64,000 nucleotides of DNA from Hypomesus transpacificus (GCF_021917145.1 NC_061082.1:7042237-7106236); one strand, 5' to 3'; shown: positions 37,469 through 55,300, numbered from the stretch's first letter. Numbers and translations are program-made. The notes: generated by a model not told the origin, from the sequence alone.

Positions 37469-38466
37469 TTAGAGGCCCAGCGACTTGCGGACGATCTGTT
37501 GGGCCAGGCTGTAGAACTGTTCTCTGTCCTCGCGCCACATCTTGGAGGCGTCCACGTTGGCTCCGCTCTCATCGTTGGGCTCTGCAGAGAGGAGAACGTT
37601 GGCAGAGAGAAGGTCGGCATGAGAACACAAGTCCATTCAAGCCCAGCCCCCCCCCCTGCCAATCATCAGACTGTCACATCCGGTCATGAAATTGGAATAA
37701 GTATGCATTGGAAAAGGACAGAAGGAAGGTGTTTGAAGGAAAGATTTGTTTAAAAACACCCTCGTCCCATGTACAGTAGCTCAGTTCCTCTCCTCCCTTG
37801 TGCACAGGTAAAGGGCCAGGAATCAAGCTATGTATTATTGTGGAGAGTCCACCAGGAGAGTATGGAGATGCGACTGAGGAATGTCCCCGGGGCAGGGAGT
37901 CTGCAGGGTGGGATATACTGCAACGGGTCAACTCCAGCAGATGGAACTCTACACGGTACAGCTTCCTCCTCCACACCCTCAGTCCTGTCGCCACCTCCAT
38001 TCTCACATCACATCTCTTTGTGTGGGACCGACATCTGATCACCCCCGGTGACAAACGGAGCACAGAAACTCCCTGGGGTTGACCTCCTAATACTCTGACA
38101 TGTAGACGTCCACTGGAGCCCTCGAGATCCTTCACACACACACACAATGTGACAGTGACAATGGCAGAAGATACATACATCTTGTAAGTACACACACATG
38201 CACACACACACACAGACCTGCTAACATGCTGACGACGGAGAGGAGGATCTTCTCCACGCTCTGCACGGGGCTCCACCTCTCTGCGCTGCTCTCGTAGCCC
38301 ATGGGGTCGTCACCGGGAGCGTGCAGGATGGAGATGCACACGCGGCCATCTGGGTAGACTGGAGACCGGGGAGGAGAGAACGTTACTTAAGACAGTACAA
38401 TGTACATGCACACACCTGAGCACCTAAACACATGAGACAGAAAGACAGACAGGCAGACAGGCAGGC

Positions 38467-38537
<71 letters not shown>

Positions 38538-38548
38538 GGCAGACAGGC

Positions 38549-38633
<85 letters not shown>

Positions 38634-38647
38634 GGCAGGCACAGACA

Positions 38648-38685
<38 letters not shown>

Positions 38686-38686
38686 C

Positions 38687-38765
<79 letters not shown>

Positions 38766-39140
38766 GGCAGACAGAGACCTGTGCTGGGTCCATATCAAAG
38801 CCAACTGGTCTACCAACAGCCCCTCAGACATGTAGCGGTAGATTGTTATCTACAGCCAGGACCAGGCTGTGGCCCTACCGCTCTGCCAGGCCTGCCACAG
38901 ATAGACAGGCACAGGTAGGCCTAGATATGGATCCGGCCCTGCCATCTGATAGCTCCTCCATCTCTCAGACCTGCCAGGGCCACCAGACTGATAACACCCT
39001 GCCAACAGGAAGCCCCTTATCTGACCCCCCCGTCGGAGCCCTCAGATACAGTGCACCTTGATGAGGAGTGTAACAGTAGCAGAAAAACTAACCACAGGGC
39101 TCTCACAGGGCCATAAGGGCTGGGGGTAAATGAGGCATCT

Positions 39141-39176
<36 letters not shown>

Positions 39177-40838
39177 AAACCACACATGGATTCATACTGA
39201 CATTCATTCGCAACCACTTAACCACTAACTGGCTGTAGGCTAAACATCCAAACAGCTATTTTATCGTCTTGTTCTCATGTTGACCAAAAAGACAACCACT
39301 TACCCAAGACAAAGCCGGAAATACCACCTGACTACACAACAAAACCCAGACCATTTCTCCCAGCAGTTGTCTGGCCGCATGCCAGACGAGCACAATAGCG
39401 GGGCCACGTTAGAGTGAGTGTTCTTGTGCCGGTAGTTTAGCTCACACATCAGAGAAACATCAGAGGCAACACGGACACCTAGTCCTCTAATCAGCTGCAC
39501 TGAGCGTGCTCCAACCCCCCCCCCCCCCCCCCCCCCCTCAGATCAACACACACCGTGCTCTCTTATTTACAGCCAAGGTCATGGGACAGGCCTGGCCTGG
39601 GCTCCACAGAGAGGGCTCCAGCAACATAACACACACTGGCATTCTCATCCTCCCCTTCTTTCTGACATCAACAAAGGAAACTGGAGATGGATGAATCACC
39701 AATACTACAATGGGGTGACATTTGAAAAAAATAAAAAGGGCTCAACTGTGCCTTGTAAACTGTTGAGTTACACACACGATTCTCTCCATTTCTACTTCAC
39801 CCCCCAGCAAAGTTGATACTGTGTATGGATTTCCACTTACTGTTGGGGTGGAACATCTCGCAGGTGAACCTCATCTTGGGGGGGCTGAGGGGGTAATCTG
39901 AGGGGAAGCTCAGGATGGCAGGAAACACCCCCCCCTCAAAGCAGGTGTCTTCAGGACCCCTGGGGAGGGAACCACACACACGTTATAAAAGAAAAGAAGA
40001 TTAAAACAGGGTGATACAGCTCGTGTTATGTCACGCAAACACGGTCTTCGCTCCCGATCCAGCCAGCTAGGGTGAGTGTCGGACCACACCAGACCAGGAG
40101 AGGTGGGCTTATGAGGGGGTTAGATGCTGCTCCTGTGGTGGTGGTTGTCTGAAACTCCATCTAGTGTCCCTTTGTCTCGGTCATCACAAACTGAGATGGG
40201 TTCAGAAGCAGTTTACCTGCCCTGGGTTAGGATTAGACAGGGTGTCATGCTTCACATGGAGAGCACTTTTTACAGAACCTGGTGCATGGATGACATAACA
40301 GCTGGGGAAAACAATGAACAAGGTCCATATAGATAGGAGGAAAGCAGGTGAAGACATGTGATGATGTCTGACTGTATCTACAGTACAAACTGCAGCTACT
40401 ATACCATGACGTTCTATGAGCACCAATTGGCTACTGTGCTGGTCATGGAGCCCACAGTAATATATGATTTGCTCTTGTACTTGATATGTTGCCTAGGAGA
40501 TACAGATGTAAACAGTGTGACCAAGACAGATCCCCAAAACACATTTCCATATACATCTATACAAAGAACTTAATGTTCAAGTTTGCATACCGTTTTGGCC
40601 TGCCAATCAAAACCTGTCTTCTGGAAGGTATGAATCATCGACATGAGAACACATGAACAGTTTTAATCTAATTTCCTTAAGAGTTCAAACCTGGCTGGCC
40701 CGTCAGACCCACTTCCTTGTTTGGATTGGCAAAAACCATATTCACTTAAACAAATCCCCATCTGATCTTTCAGCTCCTCATCAGCTGATTGATGGCTGCT
40801 CCTGACTTTATCTCTCCCCATCTCCTCTCCCCATCTCC

Positions 40839-40885
<47 letters not shown>

Positions 40886-42386
40886 ACTGTGGAACCTTGT
40901 GGTCTGGCCGGGTGTTCAGCGGGACAGTCATGAGTGTCTATACTCAGGCATCCGTTCTATTTCTTGTGACCTGGTTTCCAATCCAAAATCTCAGGCAATC
41001 TCATCTCTGAGGGGCTTTGAGAGTGGCAAACAGCTGTGGAGGAAGGCTGCTGCTCCTGCTCTGTGTGTTTATGGTTATGTGAGCTGTGGAGGTTTAAGTA
41101 TCAGGGGCTATTACACCATATGGAATTCTAATCTCTGTCCCTCTCCTGGTAGACTGTAACCCAGGCTGTAGCATAAGGCGTTGGAGACTCCAACAACAGA
41201 AGTTAGCAATGAGGAAAATTACAACATGGAGGATAAAAAGCAATAGGGGCCTATCATTACAAAAGTAGGGCTTTTGGTTAAGGTCTGTAAGGTACCCTGG
41301 CATGGCTGCCACAGTAGAGCTCAATGGAGTGTTTAGATCTTTATTAAGAAACCAAATTATCTGAAAAGTATCCCTTTATCTTAAGGCTCTAGCTAAAACT
41401 CAGCATTGAGTTTTGATTTGGTTACTAAGTGAACATAAACAAAAATGATCCTGTTGACCTACACACGTAGTATATTGCACAACCAAGTCAGCATTTCGAT
41501 GTCTAAAGCTATTTAGAATGTAGCAGTCACTGCATGGAAGAGGGACACCTAGAGACCAACAATCTACAGTACAACTCGTTTAAATCAATCATTTACAGGT
41601 TTGTTGTTATGTTATTGCACAATGCTCTGAGTCTAACAAAGACCTCTTCTGTCTGCCTGTCTGATTAATACATCAACACAAAGTTGTTAATCACCAAATA
41701 GTCACAGGGAAATACAGCCTGTGTGCGTATCTAGGAATTCTGCATCGAATCCTACGTTCTAGAGCAATCATTGACTATATGGTATTTGTTACAAGGCATA
41801 AGGTGATTGCCTTTACTAATGTCCAACCTAAAATAACTACAAACTTACATAATGAGTGCCTCCCATTCAAAGAAGTTTTCTTCATTTGCCGGACCTACAA
41901 AAAGGAAATACATAATTACATGAGACATTTACCTTGTTAAAATAATATGTAATACGTGAAATGTTTTCATTTCAGAATGAACTAACGGTAGCTGTGTTTG
42001 TTGAGCGTTAAAATAACTACTGTAGCTGCGTATCCCTTACCAGCAACAATCCCCTCTGGTGGATTCAATGTCAGCTCTGCAACATGGCATCGTCAAGAAA
42101 AAGACAATTATAGTTTGAGTTATAGCATGTCAACAAGTAATTAGCTCTGCCAAACAACAGTCAAAAAGTTAGCAAATGAGTTAGCTGGTTGATTAGCTGG
42201 TGGGGGTTAGCCTAGCTTTCTAATCTGATGACGAGTAGCTAGGTAAACTAGCCTCTCGGCTAGCGCAATATAGCCATATGTCAAATAAGGTAGCTATCTT
42301 ACAGTAACGGCTGGTTAACTAAACACTGAAGCTGCCAACTCACGCTTATACTCAGCCATCAGTCTCTTCAACGCCGTGCCAGCCAT
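37469..42386 (-). CDS. ube2g2: Ubiquitin-conjugating enzyme E2 G2
   Basis: E2 enzyme of ER-associated degradation. It takes ubiquitin from E1 and works with ER ligases such as gp78/AMFR and HRD1, building K48 chains. Exons: 42386-42344, 42076-42041, 41894-41849, 39959-39841, 38358-38218, 37581-37469. The product is 165 aa, exactly the human length. The catalytic cysteine is residue 89 in [10 protein letters not shown], followed by the acidic loop typical of this subfamily ([11 protein letters not shown]). The HPN motif is at 79-81, and the C-terminus is RKSLGL. The ATG has A at -3 and G at +4. The donor after exon 5 is atypical (gtctgt) and runs straight into a TG repeat. Intron 3 holds a 46-C run and intron 4 a long ACAG array. 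The identification is essentially certain. Confidence 0.97.
38191..38214 (+). repeat. (CA)n microsatellite abutting a ube2g2 splice donor
   Basis: Sense-strand TG tract starting four bases after the exon 5 donor (exon low end 38218). Confidence 0.9.
38430..38780 (+). repeat. (ACAG)n tetranucleotide array in ube2g2 intron 4
   Basis: About 340 bases of ACAG/GGCA units, more than 80 copies. The middle block (about 38635-38690) is enriched for AGGC variants. It starts about 70 bases upstream (in the sense of transcription) of the exon 5 acceptor. Cys/Val/Leu/Ser frames through it are artefacts. Confidence 0.95.
39141..39176 (+). repeat. (GT)n microsatellite in ube2g2 intron 4
   Basis: About 17 GT units, in the middle of the intron. 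Confidence 0.9.
39515..39537 (+). repeat. Homopolymer of 23 C in ube2g2 intron 4
   Basis: Uninterrupted C run; on the transcript it is poly-G. Confidence 0.9.
40840..40885 (+). repeat. Homopolymer of 46 C in ube2g2 intron 3
   Basis: An uninterrupted run of 46 C, preceded by tctcctctccccatctcctc. The transcript carries poly-G here. The true length is uncertain, since such runs are hard to sequence. Confidence 0.9.
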
Positions 42387-42482
42387 TATGTCGAACTCAA
42401 AATCTTAAAGTAAACACAATCTTGTGATTTTGTTGTCAACGCAGCTGTAGACAGCTGACGATCAACTGCTTGTGTTCACACT

Positions 42483-42507
42483 ACTTCCGGGTTGGCAGAT
42501 GACGTCA
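42483..42507 (-). promoter_or_regulatory. ube2g2: ETS site plus CRE palindrome upstream of ube2g2
   Basis: About 100-120 bases upstream of the ube2g2 ATG lie a consensus ETS core (CCGGAAGT on the minus strand, 42490-42483) and a perfect CRE/ATF palindrome TGACGTCA (42500-42507), ten bases apart. The pair is typical of TATA-less housekeeping promoters. No TATA box is evident nearby. Confidence 0.65.
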
Positions 42508-44397
42508 TCGGGCCGCTTGCCCTGCCACTCTAGTCTTGCGAATTGATTAAAATCAGGAAACCACTAAAGTAAGAAAAGTCGACACATTGTGGGTATGAAA
42601 AGAAAGGGAAAGCAATACACTAAACACATTAATTAACATCAACGTCAATAGACTTATCAAGAACATGTCTGAATACTTTATGTCCTGTCCAGAGCCATAG
42701 ACAATTGATTGATGGTGGTGATGATGGCTTTGGAGAGGGCAGGGATGGTGGTGCAGTTTAACTACGTGTCTGTTCACACAGGTTTGGTGGGAATGAAAGG
42801 GCATATGAGGTAGCTCATCGCCCCAGTGTCCCGTCTCCCCCTGTGTCCTGTTATTCCGTTTCTTCCCTTGCCGATGGTTTGGTTCCTAAATAAGAAATCT
42901 CACCAGATGTTTCCACATATGTTTTGTAAACCTTTGTTTTATTCTCAAAACATACAGAAACGTGAATTTTTGATCCATTGTTGAAGATTCTTGTGATAAA
43001 CATTAGATGTATTTATTGAGAAATTAAAAAGATGTGGAAGGAGTAAAGTTAATGAATTGTTGTTATTTCTTTGTTGAGAAATGTCAGGGAAAAATTATTA
43101 TTAGTGAGGAAGACATTTGTCAAACATCTACCGTTCTCCGAGCTACTGTAAGACATAAAAATAGCATTGAAACTAAGAAGGTACTGAGGAGTCAAATACA
43201 AGCTCAGCATCTACAAATACTGCACATTTTCACAAACTATTTTAAGTTTAAATTGTATAAACTTAAGAAGCATCACAAGATTCCTATCAGATGTTTGCAG
43301 CAGTAAGTTTTGTCACTTGTTACGTGCCAACAACTATGAAAACTAAAATGACAGTGCACGTTGATGAATCAAAATGTCTAAAGTTTTAGAAATGTAATCA
43401 GAAATTCATAAATAAACACTGTATAGACAAAAAAAAGTATAAAAAGGAGTACATTTAGGCAATTGCAATATTTCACAATGATTTAAAAGACCATTGAAGT
43501 GTTGCTGAGAGTGAGCAGTCGGACAGTTTCCTCAATCATCTGAAGCCTTCACTCGTCACTTGTCACTTCGCTCGACCTCTCAGAAATATCTGTAAAGAAA
43601 AAACGATGATAGCTTTGGTACAATAGCTCAAAAGATTTGATTATTAACATACATATCTTTCATACAATATGTGTTTTTGTCGCTGAGAGGGAAGTATTGC
43701 CTCACATGCACTGGTTGCAATCACACCAATGTAATTGTCAAAGACCAGCAGTTGTACAGAAACATCCAGAAAGACTTTAAAAAAGCAAGTACAGCCGGCA
43801 AGGTAAATGCTATAAGCAAGAATCATGGATACAAACATTATTGGTTTCAAGTCATCTTGTGGCCAGCAGGCTAGCAGGCAGAAGGAGAGATGGGTCCCTG
43901 AGTCTATTTTATGAGGGGGGTGGGGATGTCAGCATTTGGACAGGCAATGCAGAGTAGATGGGTTATCTCAGTGCTATAAATGAACAGAGAAAAAACCCTT
44001 TGGGGGCAAATTGAAATTCACAAACGGAATTTGAATTCCCTTTCAGTATTTTGTAAAGTAACATTTGATACCAACACTGGCATTCACAGAGAATAAGCAG
44101 CAGGTTCAGAATAGTGCCACAGTGAAGTTCCCCCTAAACGCTGGTCTAGGATCAGTTTGCTCCTAAAGACTCATTTACAAACATAGGATTGAAGAACAAA
44201 AACCTGACCTTACATCAGTGTCTAGGGGGGCGGGCGACTTCACAACCTCAAGAGAGGAGAGGGCAGCCGGAAGTGAAAGACCAAGAGGGCGAGAGGCTGA
44301 CAGGGTGAAGGATGGTGGCCTACCTGGGGCTGGGGGCTGGGGAGGGGAGGTGGTGCTGATGGAGATGCTGGAGGGGTGGAGGGCACCCCCACAGGTG
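42508..44397. other. Intergenic: ube2g2 upstream flank and prkag3 3' flank
   Basis: AT-rich sequence with no recognised gene. AATAAA motifs on the minus strand at 42938-42943 and 43012-43017 are possible prkag3 polyadenylation signals and would imply a 3' UTR of about 1.4 kb. The 90-codon plus-strand frame at 43034-43306 has no recognisable features. Confidence 0.5.
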
Positions 44398-48277
<3,880 letters not shown>

Positions 48278-51072
48278 GTCTGGGGGCTGAGAAGGGGCGA
48301 TGCTGGGTGGCTGGCTTTGTAGACTGGGAGACTAGAACTGGCTGTGTCTGTCACGTCCTCAGCATGAGCCAACTGAGCTCCGGTCTCACAGAGAGACCAA
48401 ATCTAAATTGGGCATGAGGGACGGTCAAGGCATGCAGGCAGGGGACTGGTCAGACAGGGAGAGGGAGTGGCAGATGGACAGAGGAAAGAGAGCAAGGGAG
48501 AGAGAGAGAGCAAGGGAGAGAGAGAGAGCAATGGAGAGAGAGAGAGAGCAAGGGAGAGAGAGAGGCGTGGCAAGAGAGCGGCAAGTAAGGGAGAGAGAGG
48601 GGTAGGGGGAGGGGTTGTGTGTGTGTACACAACATGCCTTCAGTCATGGCTTGGCAGGGAAAAGGCAAGGAAGGCTACAGGGCTCGGGTTAGCAACGCCC
48701 ATCTCATCTGCCCTGTGTTAAAGAGGGAAGGGGACAGGCAAGATTTTCAGAAGGACATACTACAAGTAGCAGCCATTTTACAAACCCAAACTGTAAGAAT
48801 GATGAGTTTTTATGGATGCAGATTGGGTTTTCATACCTGAGTTGTCAGGGAAATCTTTTCTCAAGTAGTGAACAGAGTCGCTGGAGTCGAGGCAGTTTAT
48901 TGCTTGCGGCTTGCAACAAGGAGACAAGTGTGATCGCGGTGTTACAAAGTCGTCTGAAGACTAGTCTCCATGCAAATCCATTTATAAAACACAGTTCTCA
49001 ATAGTCATTTGTCCATACACAGACATGCAACTGTCCCATGTCTCTTCTTTCATTGGCTCCCCTGCATTGCAGCTGTCTAGCCAATAGATCTCACACTTGT
49101 GTGTGTGTGTGTGTGTCTTAGACTTGAAAACGAAATCTTTAGTTTGGAGTGGACCCTGGTTCCAACACAATATGGAGTTTGACATCTGTTTAGCTTATTT
49201 GCAAAGTAAAAAATCTTTACATGCCGAGTAAGGATAACAGCCGGTCTGTTTAAGTAATGATCAGCATGTCTAACTTCATCTGGGGGGTTCCTTCTTTCTG
49301 CACTAAGATATGTTGTACAGAAGTATTCTTTTAGCTTGCATAACACGCACATAGGAATATTTCTAACAGTGTCTATACTCAATTTTACCCCAGAGGAAAG
49401 GCTCTGTAGACATTGCTGTCACACACACCAGCTATCACCCAGAAGCCTAGGCTGGCATCTTCTTAAAAGCTGACCTATTCTGCCCTCTGCATCCACCCGT
49501 TTGGCTGTGAGGAGTTTCCCTGGGCCATTACAGATGATGCTATTTTTACCTCCGGTGACCTGATGAATGTGTCTCTCTGCTCTCATTTCCCCCCCTTGCT
49601 CACTCAGCACACCATAGACAAGACCCTGGACAGCAGATTTATGCAACACTGGCGAGAGGGAATTCACCCGTATGATTACAATACTGAGAAGCTGAAAGAC
49701 ATTTACCAGGCTGGTCAGGAATGCTTCCCACTGCAGGCAGAAACACAATGCCTCCTATATCACAGAGGAAGGCCAGCGGACACACATTCATTATGGGATG
49801 CTTCTTATGATTATACTGACACACTAGTGTCATGGTAATAGACAACAATCAGGACACCAGATATTAAGATCACTGAACTGTTACAGTCTAGTATGTTAAA
49901 GCAGCTGCCATTCCACTGTAAAGTGTTTGTTGTATTGGTTACACAACACTCCCTGTATGTGCTTACTCTAGTGTCCAGCAGCATTCCAAACAAAGTCTGT
50001 CACAACAGTCAACTGGGCTCCACTTTGACCCAGTGTCCTGGATGTCTGTGTGCGTTTGTCTACCAGTTCCTATCAGCTTGAACTGAATCGAAAAAAGAAA
50101 CTGTCAAAAAAGAAAATGTCGCCTGCGAGGTGAGGTTGTTTGCTTGATTCACAGTGAAAAGACAACACATGGAAGCAGGTGTATTTTCAAATGTCAGTTT
50201 TTAATGTGAAAACTTAAACCTGAGCAGTTACGTTAGCCCTTAGTTTGGGACTACCAATTGTTAATAAACGTTAAGAAATACCTCTTTATCGATTTAATTA
50301 ACAATGAAATTCTGTTCAAACTTCACATGTATTCTAGATAAGAAGGACCGGGATGCAGCTACCAGCCCTGCAGGAGCAAGGCTGAAATGTAAACACACCT
50401 TGACAGGCGAGATCTGATTGGATCGTGTCACTGCAGCAAGCGGTGGGTGTGTTCAGCAGGGCGCGGCACTGAGGGGCACAGCTGATAGGAACAGAGCGCC
50501 TGGAACAGCCAAGCCTCTGGTGATGTAATGAAGCACTGTTGTCCTATTGCAGTCAGTCCTCTGGGGGACATTCAGTGCGTGGCACCCTGCTGAGAGCCAT
50601 CCACACGCCAGCAGCCTTGATTGGGCCCCCCCACTCCCCAAACCCTCCCACCCTCGCCAACGTTACCGCCCCCGAAAAGTCCAGCCCAGCCAATCACACG
50701 CTCCACAATATGGAAAAGCCATAAGAACACGCAGTGATTTCAAACAGTCATTCATTTGGCCAATAATTCACACTATAGCCCTCTGTTCGATCCCTCTGTC
50801 TCTCGAATTCCACATAGCAGCAGAGAACAGCTGTAAGGAACGGCAATATCCATACCCAGAGAAGATACAGGAGAACATAGAGAGAGAGAAAGAAAGAAAG
50901 AGAGAGGGGGGAGCAGGTGTGGACCTGAACTCTCGTTAGTGGTTAAATAACACACCCACATTTCAACACCCTTTCTCCTAAACCAAGAAATGGCGTGCTT
51001 TGTGCAATTGTTAGTATGGAAGCCCAAGGGGACAGGTGCCAACAGTGTTGTGGTGGAGCTCTGGGTCACCAC
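48278..51072. other. Intergenic between prkag3 and ttll4
   Basis: Holds a purine-rich GA stretch (about 48455-48610), a GT run near 49100-49116 and otherwise unremarkable sequence. No gene was recognised. In human CYP27A1 lies between these two genes; no cytochrome P450 motif was found here. The last kilobase is probably ttll4 3' UTR. Confidence 0.6.
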
Positions 51073-52270
51073 TCATATAAAGTCTTTGGGTGGCAGACTC
51101 TGGGTAAAGATGGGGCCAGGGCTGGGGCTGGGGCTGGGGCTGAGGCCAGGGCTGGGGCTGGAGGAGCGGCTGAGGCCGGGGGAGTCCATCAGACTGATGT
51201 CAGGTAGGCTGGAGGTAACAGACTGGATCTCCCGGTCGGAAAAGTCATCGTCATCTGGCGGGAACCTGCGACTGTGGCTCACCACAACACTGGCATACAG
51301 AGACACAGTCAGCATGAACTTGGCGTACAGCAGAATCTATTATGTGGTGTGTTTATCAGAATTAGAAGGGATTTTATTCGCCATGAATGTTTGCACAAAC
51401 AAGGAATTTACTTTGGCAGGGAGGTGCATACATTAAACATATAGGAATATTGGAACTCAAATATGTGGACTAACTATACAAATATGTGGACTAACTATAC
51501 AGAGATATCTGGGAGAGAGCTCACCTGGATCTGCTGAGCTCTTGTCTGGGAACATAGCTGCTCTTGGACCACTAAGAAACAGCATCACCAAGAGGGTTAA
51601 TGCATGTCTACCATGTGGTAAATGGAGAAAAACACTGAGACAAGGGTACTCACTATGTGCGCGGGATCTGAGGTGCCTAGATGAACTCCTTTCTGACACA
51701 GAGTCTTCAGTAGATGGATCCCTAGATGCAAACACAAACCTGCAATTACTGTGGAGCTCCCTTCACCGAGGGGCTGCCAGACCGTGAGGGGGGAAACACC
51801 CACAAATGCATGAAAAACACACACAAAACACACACACACACCTTTGCTCCCGTTTTGGCTGTATTTCTGCCCCCACTGGTCGAGGAGGATGTTGAGGTAG
51901 CGCGAGTGCTCGAAGAAGCGGAGGTAGTGAGACGAGGTGGGGGAGGGGAAGATGCGCTGGAAGTCTCCTTTCCGACACAGCTCGTCCTCCGTCTGGGCCA
52001 GGACACGCACGTCCTCGGGTGTCAACACGTCCAGCACGGACGACAACAAGGCCTGACGGCAGGAGAACACACACACGCCACATCTCTGTACAGTAGTCGT
52101 CGCACAGGCCTGGGATGTAGAGCGATCCATGTGCCACCAGTATGTGTGTGCGTGAGTGCGTGTGTGTCTACCTGGTCTGTAAAGCGCTGGCTCAGGTAGA
52201 AGGCTCGTTTGACTTTCTCATCAGTAGACAGTTCAGATCTGGATCTCTCCCGTGTCCCTCCACACACACT

Positions 52271-52301
<31 letters not shown>

Positions 52302-55300
52302 GTCCAGCGCATCAGAAAACACACACACAGCAGGTGCCAGAAAAAAGAAAGAGTAAAACAAAGGGGAAAAGGGGCGTAGGGAGGAAGAAAGAAATGTACA
52401 AATTCAGATTATTTATAAACGTCAGGAATAAAACTAATATTGAGTGTGTCCCTCTGTGCTGGAGGACAGTCAGGGTGCGATGCTACAGTCTGACCTGCTG
52501 GTGGAGCTAGAGGCACTGCTGCAGGACGGGACCACGTCGTCCCTCTGAGGAAGAACGAAGCCGGCCAGGTTCAACACGTCCCTGATCATCTGACCCTTGA
52601 TGGCCACGTCCAGAGCCGTGTTAGAGTGGAGGCTGGGGAGAAGCAGGGTGATGTGAATACACACACACATAATAATGACATACACACACACTCACACTAT
52701 GGTCTTTCTCTAACATACACACACACACTCACACTATGGTCTTTCTCTAACATACACACACACACTCACACTATGGTCTTTCTCTAACATACACACACAC
52801 ACTCACACTATGGTCTTTCTCTAACATACACACACACACTCACACTATGGTCTTTCTCTAACATTCACACACACACTCACACTATGGTCTTTCTCTAACA
52901 TACACACACACTATGGTCTTTCTCTAACATACACACACACACTCACTATGGTCTTTCTCTAACATACACACACACACACTCACACTATGGTCTTTCTCTA
53001 ACATACACACACACACACTCACACTATGGTCTTTCTCTAACATACACACATACACACACACTCACACTATGGTCTTTCTCTAACATACACACACACACAC
53101 ACACACTATGGTCTTTCTCTAACATACACACACACACACACACTATGGTCTTTCTCTAACATACACACACACACTCACACTATGGTCTTTCTCTAACATA
53201 CACACACACACTCACACTATGGTCTTTCTCTAACATACACACACACACTCACACTATGGTCTTTCTCTAACATACACACACACACTCACACTATGGTCTT
53301 TCTCTAACATACACACACACACTATGGTCTTTCTCTAACATACACACACACACTCACACTATGGTCTTTCTCTAACATACACACACACACTCACACTATG
53401 GTCTTTCTCTAACATACACACACACACTCACACTATGGTCTTTCTCTAACATACACACACACACTCACACTATGGTCTTTCTCTAACATACACACACACA
53501 CTCACACTATGGTCTTTCTCTAACATACACACACACACTCACACTATGGTCTTTCTCTAACATACACACACACACTCACACTATGGTCTTTCTCTAACAT
53601 ACACACACACACTCACACTATGGTCTTTCTCTAACATACACACACACACTCACACTATGGTCTTTCTCTAACATACACACACACACTCACACTATGGTCT
53701 TTCTCTAACATACACACACACACTCACACTATGGTCTTTCTCTAACATACACACACACACTCACACTATGGTCTTTCTCTAACATACACACACACACTCA
53801 CACTATGGTCTTTCTCTAACATACACACACACACTCACACTATGGTCTTTCTCTAACATACACACACACACTCACACTATGGTCTTTCTCTAACATACAC
53901 ACACACACTCACACTATGGTCTTTCTCTAACATACACACACACACTCACACTATGGTCTTTCTCTAACATACACACACACACTCACACTATGGTCTTTCT
54001 CTAACATACACACACACACTCACACTATGGTCTTTCTCTAACATACACACACACACTCACACTATGGTCTTTCTCTAACATACACACACACACTCACACT
54101 ATGGTCTTTCTCTAACATACACACACACTCACACACTATGGTCTTTCTCTAACATACACACACACACTCACACTATGGTCTTTCTCTAACATACACACAC
54201 ACTCACACACTATGGTCTTTCTCTAACATACACACACACACTCACACTATGGTCTTTCTCTAACATACACACACACACTCACACTATGGTCTTTCTCTAA
54301 CATACACACACACACTCACACTATGGTCTTTCTCTAACATACACACACACACTCACACTATGGTCTTTCTCTAACATACACACACACACTCACACTATGG
54401 TCTTTCTCTAACATACACACACACACTCACACTATGGTCTTTCTCTAACATACACACACACACTCACACTATGGTCTTTCTCTAACATACACACACACAC
54501 TCACACTATGGTCTTTCTCTAACATACACACACACACTCACACTATGGTCTTTCTCTAACATACACACACACACTCACACTATGGTCTTTCTCTAACATA
54601 CAGTGCCCTCCAAAAGTATTGGAACAGTGAGGCAAATTCCTTTATTTTTGCTGTAGACTGAAAACATTTGGGCTTGACATCAAATAATGAACGTGAGACC
54701 AGAGATCAACGTTTCAGCTTTTATTTCCAGGTATTTACATCAAGATCTGATGCACAACTAAGAAAATATCACATTTTGTTTGAATCCACCCATTTGTCAT
54801 GTGATCAAAAGTATTGGAACAGATATACTTAAAACATATTTAAGTGAATAAGACTTAATATTTAGTTGCAAATCCTTTGCTTTCAATAACTGCAGCAAGT
54901 CTGTGACCCATTGACGTCACCAAACTTTTGCATTCTTCCTTTTTGATGCTTTCCCAGGCTTTCACTGCAGCCTCTTTCAGTTGTTGTTTGTTTTGTGGGG
55001 TTCCTCCCTTCAGTCTCCTCTTAAGCAGGTAAAATGCATGCTCTATAGGGTTTAAGTCTGGAGATTGACTTGGCCAGTCTAATACCTTCCATTTCTTGCC
55101 CCTGATGAACTCCTTTGTTGTTTTGGCAGTGTGTTTTGGGTCATTATCTTGCTGCATGATGAAGGCTCTGCCAATCAGTTTGGTTGCATCTTTCCTTAAA
55201 TTGGCAGACAAAATGTTTCTGTAGACTTCCGAGTTCATTTTGCTGCTGCCATCATGTGTTACATCCTCAATGAAGATTAATGAGCCCGTCCCAGAAGAAG

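Noticed and set aside
38383..39061. Long Cys/Val/Leu/Ser and Thr/Asp/Arg/Gln frames
   Set aside because: They translate the ACAG tetranucleotide array, which is open in several frames by composition.
43034..43306. Plus-strand 90-codon frame
   Set aside because: AT-rich, no recognisable features, and probably within the 3' UTR region of prkag3 on the other strand.
52664..54600. CRISPR-like direct-repeat array
   Set aside because: Repeats are contiguous with no unique spacers, and the context is a vertebrate intron. The same applies to the array at 57980-59137.
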